A DNA stretch of 64,000 nt, taken from NCBI GenBank assembly GCA_963704565.1, contig OY969917.1, forward strand, positions 3,906,001 to 3,970,000. The letters run 5' to 3'. The notes beneath the pieces are model-generated. The model ran no database searches. It was not told the origin of the DNA and saw only the letters and a program-made list of their open reading frames with translations. Numbering within the stretch: the first letter of the stretch is position 1; the number at the start of each line of letters is the position of its first letter. Below are positions 34,875-45,400 of the stretch, piece by piece. Origin of the DNA: Rhodoblastus sp963704565. GTDB taxonomy: Bacteria > Pseudomonadota > Alphaproteobacteria > Rhizobiales > Beijerinckiaceae. The position numbers and the translations under genes were made by a program.

Positions 34875-35987
34875 TCAGGCCGCGCAGGCCAGAAAGCCTG
34901 CGCGCAACTCGTCTTCCTTGAGCTTGCGGCCGATGAAGACGAGGCGGCTGGTGCGCTTTTCCTCCGCCTTCCAGTCGCGCTGGAGATCGCCGTCGAGAAT
35001 CATGTGGACGCCCTGGAACACGTAGCGCCTGGGCTCGTCGGGGAAGGCGAGAATGCCCTTGGAGCGCAAAATATCCGGCCCGTCGCGCTGAACCACTTCC
35101 TGGATCCAGGTCATGAAAAGATCGGGCTCGACCGGGCCTTCGATGTGGAAGGCGACCGAGCGCACTTCGTCGTCATGCAGCACTTTTGGCGCGTGATGAC
35201 GATCGTGGCCATGATGATGGTGGTCGTGATGGTCATGATCATGATGGTGGTGATCATGATGGTCATGGCCATGATGGTCGTGATCGCAGTCCGGGCCGCA
35301 TTCGTGATCGTGGTGAGGATGATCGTGATCGTGCTCTTCCGCTGTTAAAAATTCCGGCTCCAGTTCGAGAATGCGGTCGAGGTCGAAGGCCTTGCGGTCG
35401 AGCACGGCGTCGAGCGGAACATCGCATTTTCTTGTGCGGTGGATTTTGGCATAGGGGTTGAGGCCGCGAATGCGGGCTTCGACCTCTTCCAGCTCCGCCT
35501 CGCTCACCAGGTCGATCTTGTTGAGCAGGACGACATCGGCGAAAACGATCTGGTTCTTGGCTTCCGGCGCGTCCTTGAGTCGCGCGGCCAGGAATTTCGC
35601 GTCGGCGACGGTGACGATGGCGTCGAGCCGGGTCTGGTTCTGGACATCAGCGTCGACGAAAAAGGTTTGCGCCACCGGCGCCGGATCGGCCAGCCCGGTG
35701 GTTTCGACCAGAATCGCGTCAAACCTGCCCTTGCGGCGCATCAGGCCTTCGATGATGCGGATCAGGTCGCCGCGCACGGTGCAGCAGATGCAGCCGTTGT
35801 TCATCTCGAAAACTTCCTCGTCGGCGTTCACCACGAGTTCGTTGTCGATGCCGATCTCGCCGAACTCGTTGACGATCACGGCGAATTTCTTGCCGTGGTC
35901 CTCGGTGAGGATACGGTTGAGCAAAGTGGTCTTTCCCGCCCCGAGATAGCCGGTGAGGACGGTGACGGGAATCTTTTCTAACGACAT
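34875..35987 (-). CDS. Zinc-linked G3E GTPase (CobW/ZNG1-like) with His-rich loop
   Basis: The 370-residue protein has Walker A GYLGAGKTTLLNRIL, the CxCC metal motif in NNGCICCTVRGDL and the GTPase base motif LNKIDLV. Between the GTPase and C-terminal CobW_C domain is a His/Asp loop of about 55 residues with dozens of His (for example HDHHDHHHHDHDHHDHHHH). Such loops bind zinc or other metals. It is a metallochaperone of the ZNG1/YjiA group, and directly follows znuA on the same strand (11 bases), so Zur control is likely. The tandem CAT codons explain a His/Asp-like open frame on the other strand. Confidence 0.9.
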   Translation of the reverse strand: MSLEKIPVTVLTGYLGAGKTTLLNRILTEDHGKKFAVIVNEFGEIGIDNELVVNADEEVFEMNNGCICCTVRGDLIRIIEGLMRRKGRFDAILVETTGLADPAPVAQTFFVDADVQNQTRLDAIVTVADAKFLAARLKDAPEAKNQIVFADVVLLNKIDLVSEAELEEVEARIRGLNPYAKIHRTRKCDVPLDAVLDRKAFDLDRILELEPEFLTAEEHDHDHPHHDHECGPDCDHDHHGHDHHDHHHHDHDHHDHHHHGHDRHHAPKVLHDDEVRSVAFHIEGPVEPDLFMTWIQEVVQRDGPDILRSKGILAFPDEPRRYVFQGVHMILDGDLQRDWKAEEKRTSRLVFIGRKLKEDELRAGFLACAA

Positions 35988-35998
35988 GCGAACTCCGG

Positions 35999-36910
35999 TC
36001 AGCTGTTGGGCGCGAGGGCCTTTTTCAACGCGATGATATTGTGTTTCATCATGTCAATGTAAGTGGCGGCGGGGCCATTTGGCGGCGAAAGCGAGTCGGA
36101 ATAAAGCTCGCCGCCGATTTTCGCCCCGGATTCCTTGGCGATCCGCTGCATGAGCCGTGGATCCGAAATGTTTTCCAGGAAAACGGCGGGCGCATGCTCC
36201 CGCCTGATCTGGGCGATCAGCCGCGCGATGTCGCGCGCCGAGGGCTCCGATTCGGTCGAAAAGCCTACCGGCGCGATGAATTCGAAGCCATAGGCCGCGC
36301 CAAAATAGCCGAAGGCGTCGTGGGTGGTGATGATCTTGCGCCTTTGCGGCGGGATGGCGGCGACCGCCGCGCGGACTTCCTGCTCGGTCGCGTCGAGAGC
36401 GGTGTCATAGGTTTTCGCGCGGGCGCGGAAATAATCGGCGTCGGCCGGATCGGCGGCGATCAGGCCGGCGAGAATATTGCCGATATAGATCCTGGCGTTG
36501 GCGACGCTCTGCCAGGCGTGGGGATCGATTCCCGTCGCGCCTTCGATCACCCCTTGGCGCGGAATGATGCCTTCGGTGGCGACGACGACCGGCGCCTTGG
36601 CGCCGGAGGCCGCGATCAGCCGCGCCATCCAGCCTTCGAGATGAAGGCCGTTGACGACAATGAGCTTGGCCGCGCCGAGGTTTTTCGCGTCGGCGGGGGT
36701 CGGCTCATAGACATGCACGTCGCCGTTGGGGCCGACCAGCTCCTTGACCTCGACCTTGTCGCCGCCGACCTGGCGCGCGAAATCGGCGAGGATGGAAAAG
36801 GTGGCGACGACGGGCAGTTTGGTCTCCGCCAGGGCGGGGAAGGGCGCCCAGGCCAGAAACAGGAACACAGCGAGGGACAGGGCCAGAGCGAGGAGTTTTT
36901 GCAGGCGCAT
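35999..36910 (-). CDS. znuA: Zinc ABC transporter substrate-binding protein
   Basis: The 303-residue periplasmic protein has a signal peptide (about 28 residues) and the cluster A-I fold. The metal site can be traced: His in GDVHVYEPTPAD, His in IDPHAWQSV, His in TTHDAFGYFG and Asp in LYSDSLSPP. A third His, where manganese-binding relatives have Glu, fits zinc. There is no His-rich loop, unlike E. coli ZnuA, but the adjacent GTPase has one. Divergent from zur with a candidate Zur box between. Confidence 0.88.
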   Translation of the reverse strand: MRLQKLLALALSLAVFLFLAWAPFPALAETKLPVVATFSILADFARQVGGDKVEVKELVGPNGDVHVYEPTPADAKNLGAAKLIVVNGLHLEGWMARLIAASGAKAPVVVATEGIIPRQGVIEGATGIDPHAWQSVANARIYIGNILAGLIAADPADADYFRARAKTYDTALDATEQEVRAAVAAIPPQRRKIITTHDAFGYFGAAYGFEFIAPVGFSTESEPSARDIARLIAQIRREHAPAVFLENISDPRLMQRIAKESGAKIGGELYSDSLSPPNGPAATYIDMMKHNIIALKKALAPNS

Positions 36911-36953
36911 GGCGGCATCCTATTGTTTGGGACCACTGGCCGAAAGGCTATCC

Positions 36954-36965
36954 GTATATTATAAC
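36954..36965. promoter_or_regulatory. Candidate Zur box between znuA and zur
   Basis: GTATATTATAAC is a near-perfect palindrome and its reverse complement GTTATAATATAC matches the GTTATA-N-TATAAC type core of alphaproteobacterial Zur sites. It lies 44 bases before znuA and 18 before zur, where a repressor could control both. Confidence 0.6.
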
Positions 36966-36983
36966 ATCCGTCAAGAGGTCGAT

Positions 36984-37427
36984 ATGTCCGCCCCATCGGC
37001 GCCCGCGCGGTTGAATGAGACGCAGACCCGAATTCGGGATCTGCTGGCGCGCGCGCAAAAACCGCTGTCGGCCTATGATGTCATCGACGCCCTGCGCGAG
37101 CATGGCCGCATCGCGCCGCCGACGGTCTATCGCGCCTTGCAGAAATTGATCGACGAGGGATTCGCCCACAGGCTCGAAACGCGCAACGCCTATGTCGCCT
37201 GCCGCGACGAGGGTCATTCCTGCGGCCATCGTCATCGCGCCGGTTTCATGATCTGCCGCCTCTGCGGCCGCACCCAGGAGTTCGGCGACGAGGAGATCGA
37301 GCGCCTGCTGTCCGGCGTCGCGGCGCGCGGCGGTTTTTCGGCCGAGCGCGTGGCGATCGAAATTCAGGGCCTTTGCGCCGATTGCACGGCGGACAACGTC
37401 AGCCCTTCAGGTGCGAACGCGGCGTGA
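36984..37427 (+). CDS. zur: Fur-family zinc regulator Zur
   Basis: The 147-residue protein has a winged helix (LSAYDVIDALREHGRIAPPTVYRALQKL cut as IAPPTVYRALQKLIDEGFA), a His-rich hinge HSCGHRHRAGFMICRLCGR, and a structural CRLC plus CADC pair. Context with znuA, znuB and the zinc GTPase makes Zur the likely type, rather than Fur or PerR. Its end overlaps the end of znuB by 29 bases (convergent). It represses zinc uptake when zinc is plentiful. Confidence 0.88.
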   Translation: MSAPSAPARLNETQTRIRDLLARAQKPLSAYDVIDALREHGRIAPPTVYRALQKLIDEGFAHRLETRNAYVACRDEGHSCGHRHRAGFMICRLCGRTQEFGDEEIERLLSGVAARGGFSAERVAIEIQGLCADCTADNVSPSGANAA

Positions 37428-38268
37428 TCCGGCGCAGCAGCCCACCGGCCGGGCCGGCGACGAGCGAGACCAGGTAGAACGCCCCGCAGGCGAGAATGAT
37501 CATCGGGCCGGAAGGCAGGCCCCAGTAAAAAGAAGCCAGCAGTCCGCCATAGGCGCCGGCCATGCCAAACAGCACGGCGAGCACGATCATTCCGGTTATG
37601 TCCTGAGTCCAGAGCCTGGCGCTGATCGCCGGCAGCATCATGGCGCCGACGGCGAGCAGCGTGCCCAGCGCCTGGAATCCGGCGACCAGATTGAGCGCGA
37701 TCAGGGCGAGAAAGGCGGCGTGGGTCCAGGCGCCGGCGCGGCTGACCGAGGACAGAAAGCCGGGATCGAGCGTGTCCAGCACCAGGGGCCGGTAGATCAA
37801 GGCGAGGCCGATCAGGGACAGGCTGGAAATCGTGGCGAGCAGGATGAGCGCGGCATTGTCGAGCGCCAGCACGCTGCCGAACAGAACATGCATCAGATCG
37901 ACATTGGAGCCGCGCGCCGAGATGAGGACGACGCCGAGCGCCAGCGACAGAAGATAAAAGGCGGCGAGCGAAGCGTCCTCGCGCAGGACGGTGGCGCGGG
38001 CGACGGCGCCGGAGCCGATCGCGACCGCGAAGCCGGCGACCACGCCGCCGATGGTCATGGCCGTCAGCGACAGGCCGGCGATCAGATAGCCGATCGCGGC
38101 GCCGGGCAGAATGCCGTGGGAAATGGCGTCGCCCGACAGCGACATCCGCCGCAGAATCAGGAAAACGCCGAGTGGCGCCCCGGCGAGCGCCAGCGCCATC
38201 GCCCCCACCAGGGCGCGCCGCATGAATTCGTAATCGAGGAAAGGGCCGACCAGCCAGGAGAGCAGCAT
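37399..38268 (-). CDS. znuB: Zinc ABC transporter permease
   Basis: The 289-residue ABC-3 type permease has about eight membrane helices and family motifs GDAISHGILPGAAIGYL and RGSNVDLMHVLFGSVL. It would form the channel for zinc with ZnuA. The ATPase gene znuC, normally next to it, is missing: the 69 bases before its ATG lead straight to the TadG-like gene. The transporter thus needs an ATPase from elsewhere in the genome. Confidence 0.88.
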   Translation of the reverse strand: MLLSWLVGPFLDYEFMRRALVGAMALALAGAPLGVFLILRRMSLSGDAISHGILPGAAIGYLIAGLSLTAMTIGGVVAGFAVAIGSGAVARATVLREDASLAAFYLLSLALGVVLISARGSNVDLMHVLFGSVLALDNAALILLATISSLSLIGLALIYRPLVLDTLDPGFLSSVSRAGAWTHAAFLALIALNLVAGFQALGTLLAVGAMMLPAISARLWTQDITGMIVLAVLFGMAGAYGGLLASFYWGLPSGPMIILACGAFYLVSLVAGPAGGLLRRITPRSHLKG

Positions 38269-38337
38269 GGCCCCTCTTTAAAGGCAAAAAGCGGCGAAGT
38301 CATCGTCGTGGAATGTGACGCGGCGCTTCGCCGGCCT

Positions 38338-39882
38338 TCACTGCGTCAGCCGCGCGGATCGGACCGCCATGGCGAACATGGCGACCATCGAATTGTTGAT
38401 ATCGCTCGGCGACGACGCCTCGAAGAAAAATCCGGGCGAGGCGCAGGACTGGAGCGCCGGGGGGATGTCGGGAATATTGTTGTTGGCGTAGTCGTCCTCG
38501 TCGTTCCAGATTGTCGTCGGATTGGGAATCGGCACATAGGGAACGTAAAGTACCGCCAAGGTGACGCCGCGATTTTTGATCGCGTCGCAATTGGTGGTGT
38601 CGAGGGTGGTGGCGTGATTGCTGCCGGTCCAGGAGCCATTGTTCTGCTGGTATTGTTTGTCTTGCGCCCCGTCGGTCACCAGGAAGACGAAGGGGCGCGG
38701 AGAAGCGGTATTTGAACCGTCGCCGACAGTTGCGATGAGACTGTTGACCGCCGGCAGGGCGTTTTCAAAATGGGTGCCGCCCGAGCCGACGCCATAGGCG
38801 AGCGGATTCCCGTTGCTGTCGAAACTTGGCGTATTTTGACCGTAGCCGTTGTCGATCCAGTTCGTCAGCTGGGCGGCCGCGGTCTGGACGGTGGGGAGAT
38901 TGGTGGTCAGGCTTTGCAGCGGCTGCATCCAGCGAACGAAGGGATAAAGTCCTATGCCAAACTCATTCGACAGATGGTTGTTGTTTTGCATGCTGATCGC
39001 GGTTTGGATCAGGAGTTGCGTCGCATAGGCCACCGCGTCGAGGCGGAGCTGGATGCAGGCGCTGGTTCCGGGTTGCTGGCAATAATAGGGAGGCGTCTGG
39101 TTGACCGGCGTATTCTGGGAATTGCCTGCGGTTCGGGTGAGGTCGAAGCCCTGACAATAGGTCGGGGGCGGCGCGGTCGGCGGATTGGGGGTAGGGCTGT
39201 TCTGGCAGGCCTGATAGGCGGTGAAATGGCAGGCGATGGTGCAGCCGCCCTCATAGCCGGGAAAACCGGGGAAAGGATTGCGGAAATCCGGGTTGATCGC
39301 GGCGAGCCTCGCGATCTCGTCCGGCGTAGAGGGAATGCCCATCGATTCCGAAACATCCAGCAGCAGGTAAAAGTTGAGATAGCTCGGGAGCGTCGCGGAC
39401 GCGACGACCGAATTGCCCCCCGATCCGTTGATATTCATATTTAAGACATTGGCGAACGCGCCGAACAGATTTGGCGATTGGGCAGTGTAGCTGACTGTGG
39501 CGGTGAGGGTCTGACCGTTGCGCTGGACGACGACCGACGACTGTCCGGTGACAAGCGCGTTATATTTGCCGGCGTTGGCGACAAAGGCGTTCTGCCCCAT
39601 CGTCTGCGCATTCTGGACCATCTGCGCTTCGTTGACGTTATTGGCAAAATCGGTCTCAAATGAGCTGAGCGCCGCCAGCGCGGCGGCGTCGGCGGCGGAT
39701 CTCAGCGTGGTTTTCGCCCGCAGCGCCCGGCTGTAGTCGAGCGCAAGGCCGACGAACAGAAACATGGCGATCAGGGTCGCCGCGAAAAGGACCGCGACCG
39801 CGCCCTTTCTGTCGCGCCGAAAGCTGGCCAGTTTCCGCAGAAAATGCTCCAGTCGCACGGGCTTGTCTCCATTTGTCGCCAT
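38338..39882 (-). CDS. TadG-like protein with vWA domain
   Basis: From ATG 39882 the product has 514 residues. It begins with a basic stretch and a Tad pilus-type membrane segment (RKGAVAVLFAATLIAMFLF) followed by the TadE/G Ala-rich helix (RSAADAAALAALSSF). A von Willebrand A domain starts at FYLLLDVSESMG (MIDAS Asp-Ser-Ser) and includes VFLVTDGAQDKQ. Six or more Cys in the insert (GGCTIACHF, YYCQQPGTSAC) suggest disulfides outside the membrane. TadG-type proteins are linked to Flp pili, but no cpa/tad genes are nearby. It could also act in adhesion. Confidence 0.82.
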   Translation of the reverse strand: MATNGDKPVRLEHFLRKLASFRRDRKGAVAVLFAATLIAMFLFVGLALDYSRALRAKTTLRSAADAAALAALSSFETDFANNVNEAQMVQNAQTMGQNAFVANAGKYNALVTGQSSVVVQRNGQTLTATVSYTAQSPNLFGAFANVLNMNINGSGGNSVVASATLPSYLNFYLLLDVSESMGIPSTPDEIARLAAINPDFRNPFPGFPGYEGGCTIACHFTAYQACQNSPTPNPPTAPPPTYCQGFDLTRTAGNSQNTPVNQTPPYYCQQPGTSACIQLRLDAVAYATQLLIQTAISMQNNNHLSNEFGIGLYPFVRWMQPLQSLTTNLPTVQTAAAQLTNWIDNGYGQNTPSFDSNGNPLAYGVGSGGTHFENALPAVNSLIATVGDGSNTASPRPFVFLVTDGAQDKQYQQNNGSWTGSNHATTLDTTNCDAIKNRGVTLAVLYVPYVPIPNPTTIWNDEDDYANNNIPDIPPALQSCASPGFFFEASSPSDINNSMVAMFAMAVRSARLTQ

Positions 39883-40032
39883 GAGCGCCGATCGCGGCGC
39901 GGGTTGCGCCATCCACCCTTACGGCGATTCTATTGAAATTTACCGAATTCGATCGGTCGAATTTTATCGAAACATGGCTTGCGCCGGGCTGGGCGCCGGA
40001 TTCGACAAGGGCTGCGTCAAGCCCCACATTGT

Positions 40033-42417
40033 TTGAACGATTCGAACGCCTTCGCGCGGGGCCGCCTGTTGACCGATCCGCTGCCGTCAGACGATGACGA
40101 TTTTGTCCGCCCGAGGCCGGGAGGCATTTCCGCGCGCGCCCTCGCCGCGCGCGCCACGCCCGACTGGCTCGCCGCGCTCAATCCCGAGCAGCGCGAGGCG
40201 GTGGAGGCGCTGGAAGGTCCGGTTCTGGTGCTGGCCGGCGCGGGCACCGGCAAGACCCGGGTGCTGACCTCGCGCATCGCGCTGGTTCTGGCGCTCGGAC
40301 GCGCCCGGCCGCATGAAATCCTCGCCGTCACCTTCACCAACAAGGCGGCGCGCGAGATGCGCGAGCGCATCGCGCTGCTGATCGGCCCCGCCGCCGAGGG
40401 CATGGCCTGGCTCGGCACTTTTCACGCCATTTCCGCGAAAATCCTGCGCCGCCATGCCGAACTGGTCGATCTCAGCTCCAATTTCACCATTCTCGACACC
40501 GATGACCAGATTCGCCTGCTCAAACAGGTGCTGAAGGCGGAAAATATCGACGAAAAGCGCTGGACGGCGCGCTCGCTCGCCTTTCTGATCGACAATTGGA
40601 AGAATCGCGGCCTCGACCCGAAACATGTTCCGGCGGGCGAGGCCCAGGCCTTCGCCAACGGCAGGGGCGCGGCGCTTTATACGCTTTATCAGCAGCGGCT
40701 GAAGACGCTCAACGCGGTCGATTTCGGCGATCTCCTGCTCGAAACGCTGCGCCTTTTGCGCGAAAACCCCGATGTGCTGCGCGACTACCAGCAGCGCTTC
40801 AAATATATTCTGGTGGACGAATATCAGGACACCAACGCCGCGCAATATCTCTGGCTGCGGCTGCTGACCCAACGCGCCGACCCGGGCCAGCCCCGCAACC
40901 TGTGTTGCGTCGGCGACGACGACCAGTCGATCTATGGCTGGCGCGGCGCGGATGTCGACAATATCCTGCGCTTCGAGAGGGATTTCCCCGGCGCCAAAGT
41001 GGTGCGGCTAGAGCGCAATTACCGCTCCACCGGCCATATTCTCGCCGCCGCCTCCCATCTCATCGCCCGCAACCGCGACCGGCTCGGCAAGACCCTGTTC
41101 ACCGATGGCGCCTGGGGCGAAAAGGTCAAGGTCGCCGGCGTCTGGGATTCCGAGGAGGAGGCGCGGGTCGTCGGCGAGGAGATCGAGCAATTGCAGCGTC
41201 AGGGCGCCTCGCTCGACGACATGGCCATTCTGGTGCGCGCCTCGTTCCAGATGCGCGAATTCGAGGAGCGCTTCATCAGCCTCGGCCTGCCCTACAAGGT
41301 GATCGGCGGCCCGCGCTTCTACGAGCGGCTGGAAATCCGCGACGCTCTGGCCTATCTGCGCTGCGTCGCCCAGCCCGCCGACGATCTCGCCTTCGAGCGC
41401 ATCGTCAACACGCCCAAAAGGGGCCTGGGCGACAGCACGCTCCAGACGGTGCACGCATTCGCGCGGGCAAGGCAGATTCCGCTGATGCAGGCGGCGCGCG
41501 CCCTGGTCGAAACCGAGGAGCTCAGGCCCAAACCGCGCGGCGTGCTGCGGGCGCTGCTCGAAGATTTCGCGCACTGGTCGGCTCGGGCCGGCGAGACGGC
41601 GCATCACGAGCTCGCCGAACAGATTCTGGAGGAATCGGGCTATACCGATTTCTGGAAGCAGGAGCGCGGCGTCGAGGCCGAAGGCCGGCTGGAAAATCTG
41701 AAAGAGCTGATTCGCTCTATGGAGGAATTCCCCGATCTCGGCGCCTTTCTCGAACATGTCTCGCTGGTGATGGACATCGACAGCCAGGAGGGCGGCGCGC
41801 GGGTCTCGATCATGACCTTGCACGGCGCCAAGGGACTGGAATTCGACACGGTCTTTCTGCCGGGCTGGGAGGAGGGCCTGTTTCCCCACCAGCGGTCGCT
41901 CGACGAGAACGGCCGCGCCGGGCTGGAGGAAGAGCGCCGGCTCGCCTATGTCGGCGTGACGCGGGCGCGGCGGCGGGCAAATATTTTTTTCGCCAGCAAT
42001 CGGCGCGTTCATGGCCTGTGGCAGAGCACGCTTCCCTCGCGCTTCATCGACGACCTGCCGGCCGATCATGTCGCGGTGGCGGACGATGCGAAGAGCGGCG
42101 GCTCCTACGGCGCCTACGCCCGGTCGCGCTTCGCCAATCTCGACGCCTTCGGCTCGCCCTGTCAGACGCCGGGCTGGAAGCGGGCGCAAGCGCGCGCCCA
42201 AGGACGCACGAATGAGTCGCGCGGGCCGAAAACCATCGAAGGCGAGGTTCTTTCGCACGCCGCTTCTCCCGGAAGGTTCGCGCTCGGCGCGCGCATTTTT
42301 CACCAGAAATTCGGCCCCGGCTCGGTCGCCGCCGTCGATGGCGCCAAGCTGACGATTGACTTCGACAGGGCCGGACGCAAACTGGTGCTCGACACTTTCG
42401 TCGAGTTACGGGGCTGA
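40033..42417 (+). CDS. uvrD: UvrD/PcrA-type DNA helicase
   Basis: A superfamily I helicase of about 794 residues with LAGAGTGKTRVLTSRI (Walker A), VDEYQDTNAAQY, DDDQSIYGWRGAD, the Arg of LERNYRST, MTLHGAKGLEFDTVFLPGWEEG and YVGVTRARRR. It unwinds DNA in repair and at conflicts with transcription. No ATG precedes the conserved region, so TTG at 40033 or 40069 is the likely start. The C-terminal 60 residues hold the PcrA/UvrD Tudor-like tail (FHQKFGPGSVAAVDGAKLTI). It ends 17 bases before the AsmA-like gene. Confidence 0.92.
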   Translation: MNDSNAFARGRLLTDPLPSDDDDFVRPRPGGISARALAARATPDWLAALNPEQREAVEALEGPVLVLAGAGTGKTRVLTSRIALVLALGRARPHEILAVTFTNKAAREMRERIALLIGPAAEGMAWLGTFHAISAKILRRHAELVDLSSNFTILDTDDQIRLLKQVLKAENIDEKRWTARSLAFLIDNWKNRGLDPKHVPAGEAQAFANGRGAALYTLYQQRLKTLNAVDFGDLLLETLRLLRENPDVLRDYQQRFKYILVDEYQDTNAAQYLWLRLLTQRADPGQPRNLCCVGDDDQSIYGWRGADVDNILRFERDFPGAKVVRLERNYRSTGHILAAASHLIARNRDRLGKTLFTDGAWGEKVKVAGVWDSEEEARVVGEEIEQLQRQGASLDDMAILVRASFQMREFEERFISLGLPYKVIGGPRFYERLEIRDALAYLRCVAQPADDLAFERIVNTPKRGLGDSTLQTVHAFARARQIPLMQAARALVETEELRPKPRGVLRALLEDFAHWSARAGETAHHELAEQILEESGYTDFWKQERGVEAEGRLENLKELIRSMEEFPDLGAFLEHVSLVMDIDSQEGGARVSIMTLHGAKGLEFDTVFLPGWEEGLFPHQRSLDENGRAGLEEERRLAYVGVTRARRRANIFFASNRRVHGLWQSTLPSRFIDDLPADHVAVADDAKSGGSYGAYARSRFANLDAFGSPCQTPGWKRAQARAQGRTNESRGPKTIEGEVLSHAASPGRFALGARIFHQKFGPGSVAAVDGAKLTIDFDRAGRKLVLDTFVELRG

Positions 42418-42434
42418 TGCGGCCGGATTGAGTC

Positions 42435-45400
42435 ATGCGCGACCTCCTGACCTATATCGGCGTCGCGCTGATCGCCCTCTTCGCCGCCGCCTTCGCCGCG
42501 CCCTATGTCGTGGATTTCAACGCCATTCGGCCCACGATCGCCGCCGAACTGTCGCGGGCGACAGGCGCGCGGGCGCGGCTCGACGGCCCGATCGCCCTGC
42601 ATTTCCTGCCCACGCCGCAATTCAGCGCCGAGGAATTCGACCTTTCGGGCGACTTCGGACAGGTCCACGCCAAAAAGGCGGTTTTCGCTCTCGCTCTGCC
42701 CGGCCTGTTGCAGGGCAAGCTGCAATTCGCCAAGGCCATGCTCGATGACGCGCAAGTCGTGTTGGACGCCGATCGCGCCCGCGCGCCGGCGCTCGCCAGC
42801 GATATGCAGTTCGATAATCTCGTCCTGCGCCACGCCGATGTGACGATCAGGCGCGGCGGCGTCGCGGTTTTTGCGCTCAAGGGCCTCGATCTCGCCGCGC
42901 GGATCGCCGGTCCGCAGGGGCCGTTCGACGGGCGCGGGGCCTTCGATGGGCAAGGGCGGCGGGTGGCGTTCACCCTGGACTCCGACGTGCTCGCCAAAAA
43001 CCTCCTGCCGCTCAAGGCGCGCCTGATCTGGCCCGAGGACATGGGGCGGATCGATTTCGACGGCCGGGTCGATTTCGCCAAATCGGCCTTCGAGGGCGAC
43101 GCCAAGGCCGAGGGCAAAGCGGCGCCGGGGCCATGGTCGGCGCAGGCCTCTATCCAGGCGTCGCTCGACGGCGCGCAGGCGCGCGATTTTTCGGCGCAGC
43201 TCGGCGACGAGCCGCGCGCCGACCGCCTGACCGGCGCGCTGGGCTATGAAACGCTCGCCGGCAAGACCACGCTGGCGCTGGACTCGCCGCGTCTTTCGCA
43301 AAACTGGACGGAATTTTTCGCCGCGCCCCTGAGCCAGGCTGCAAAAAGCGGCGCGCCTTTCGACCTGCGCCTCGGCGCCGAGGATCTGACCTGGCGCGGC
43401 GCGTCCTGGTCCGGCGCGCGGCTCGGTTGGAAAACCGGCGCGCCCGCCGAAATTCAGGCGACCGGGCCGGGCGACGCGCGGATCGAAATTTCGGCGGCGC
43501 CCGAGGGCGGCGTCTGGCGCGGCAAGGCACGGCTGAAGGCGGCGGATTTCGTGGCTTTCGTGGCGGCCTTGGGCGCCTCCGGGCCCGAAGCCGGCGCGGC
43601 GCTGGCGCGAGGCGGTCTCCGTTCCGTCGAAGCTTCCGGCGATTTCGCCGCCTCGCCGGAGCAATGGACGCTGAGCAACGGCGATTTTCTGTTCGGCCCC
43701 AATCGCTTCTCCGGCGAGCTTCGATTCCGTCAGGCGGCGGCGGGCAAGCCGCCTGAACTGACCGCCTCTTTTTCATCGGACGCGCTTGATCTCGAACTCG
43801 GCGCCGGATTTCGCTTTCGGCGGGTTCGAAGGTCTCGATCTCGATCTCACGCTGCAGGCGCGGACGCTGAAATCGGCGCGCGTCGGGATCCTTCCCGACC
43901 AAGGCGGGCGGATTTCGGCCCATCTGCTGCGCCATGGCAATTCGGTGCGGCTGGAGCGGCTGGATATGCGCCAGATCGGCGGGGCCGATCTCGTCGCCGC
44001 CGCCGCCTGGAACGGGAATTTCGCCGGCCTGAGCGGCCAGGCGCGGCTCAAGGCCGCCGATCTCCGGCCGCTGGCCAAGGCTTTGGCCCGACTGTGGCCC
44101 GACGCTTTGACCCGGGCGCTGGCGGCGCGGGCGAAAATTCTTTCGCCCGCCGATCTCGCCGGCACGGCGGCGGACGGCGGTTTCGCGCTCAACGGGACGC
44201 TGGGCGCGACCAAGCTCGCCATGACTTTCCCGCCCGCCGGCGGCGGCGCGCGGCCGGTCACGGTCGATCTCGGCGCGCCCGAGGCCGGGACGCTGCTCGA
44301 CCAGCTTGGCGCGCCGGTGGTATGGACGCAAAATCTCGGACCGGCGCGGCTTTCCGCCCGCGCCGAGCCCGATCCGGCGCGGCAGGGGGCCAGAACCTTG
44401 TCGGCTTCCGCCGATCTCGCCGGGCTGCACGGCGAATTTCGCGGCGCCCTCGGCCAGGATTTCTCCCTCGACGGCGAGGCCAATCTGGCCGGCGACGCCG
44501 GCGCGATTCTCGCCCTTTATTCCGTCGCCTCCGGTCCCGCGCCGCTGCGCCTTTCCGCGCGCGCCTCCTGGCGTGACGGCGCGCTGGCCTTGAACGATCT
44601 CGCAATCGATTGGCAGGGCGTCCTGGTCGCGGGCGACATTTCCGCCGAATTCGACCGGCGTGAAGGGGACGTTGCGCTGCGAACGGTTTTCGGCCCCGGC
44701 GCTGCTCGCGCTCCTGCTCGGCCCGCCGCCGCCGGCCAGGACCGGCGCCTTGTGGTCGAGCCTGTCCTTCGCGCCGGTTCTGATCGATCCGCCGCCCGCC
44801 CAATTGTCGGTGACGACCGACGATCTTGAGCCCTTCGGCGGCAAGGCGCGGTTCGATCTGGCGCTGCGGCCCGGGGCGCTCTCGGTGACGCGCGCCGAAG
44901 CCGCCGTGCTCGGCGGCAGGACGCGGGGCGGATTCGATCTGCGCCGCGACGGAAGGCAGGTTTCCCTGAGCGGCGAGGTCGAGGCGAGCGATCTCGCGCT
45001 CGACGATCCGGCTTTTTCCGCGCGGCTCGACGGGCGGCTGAAATTCGCCGGCGGCGGCGTCAGCGCCGCCGCGTTGGCCGCGTCATTGGCGGGCGAAGGC
45101 GCGATCCGGCTGCGCGATGTCGCGATCCAGCAGGCCGCGCCCGACGGGCCCGACCGCGCGCTCAAGGCCAGCGAATCCAATGAGGCGCCTTTCGACGCCA
45201 AGACGGTGGCGAAAAACCTCGACGCGGCCTTTGCGCGCGCGCCGCTTGATCGCCCGGAGGCCGGTTTCCAAGCCCGGCTCGCCGACGGCCAACTGGCGCT
45301 GACCCCGGCGGATGCGGGCGCACAGGGAATCGACGCCGGCTTCGACCTGCGCGACGCGACCATGTCGCTGGTTTTCGCCGCGACCGCGCAAAACCTTCCC

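Noticed and set aside
35180..35340. Tandem CAT/GTG-like triplet run that looks like a simple repeat or CRISPR
   Set aside because: It encodes the His/Asp loop of the zinc GTPase; there are no spacers.
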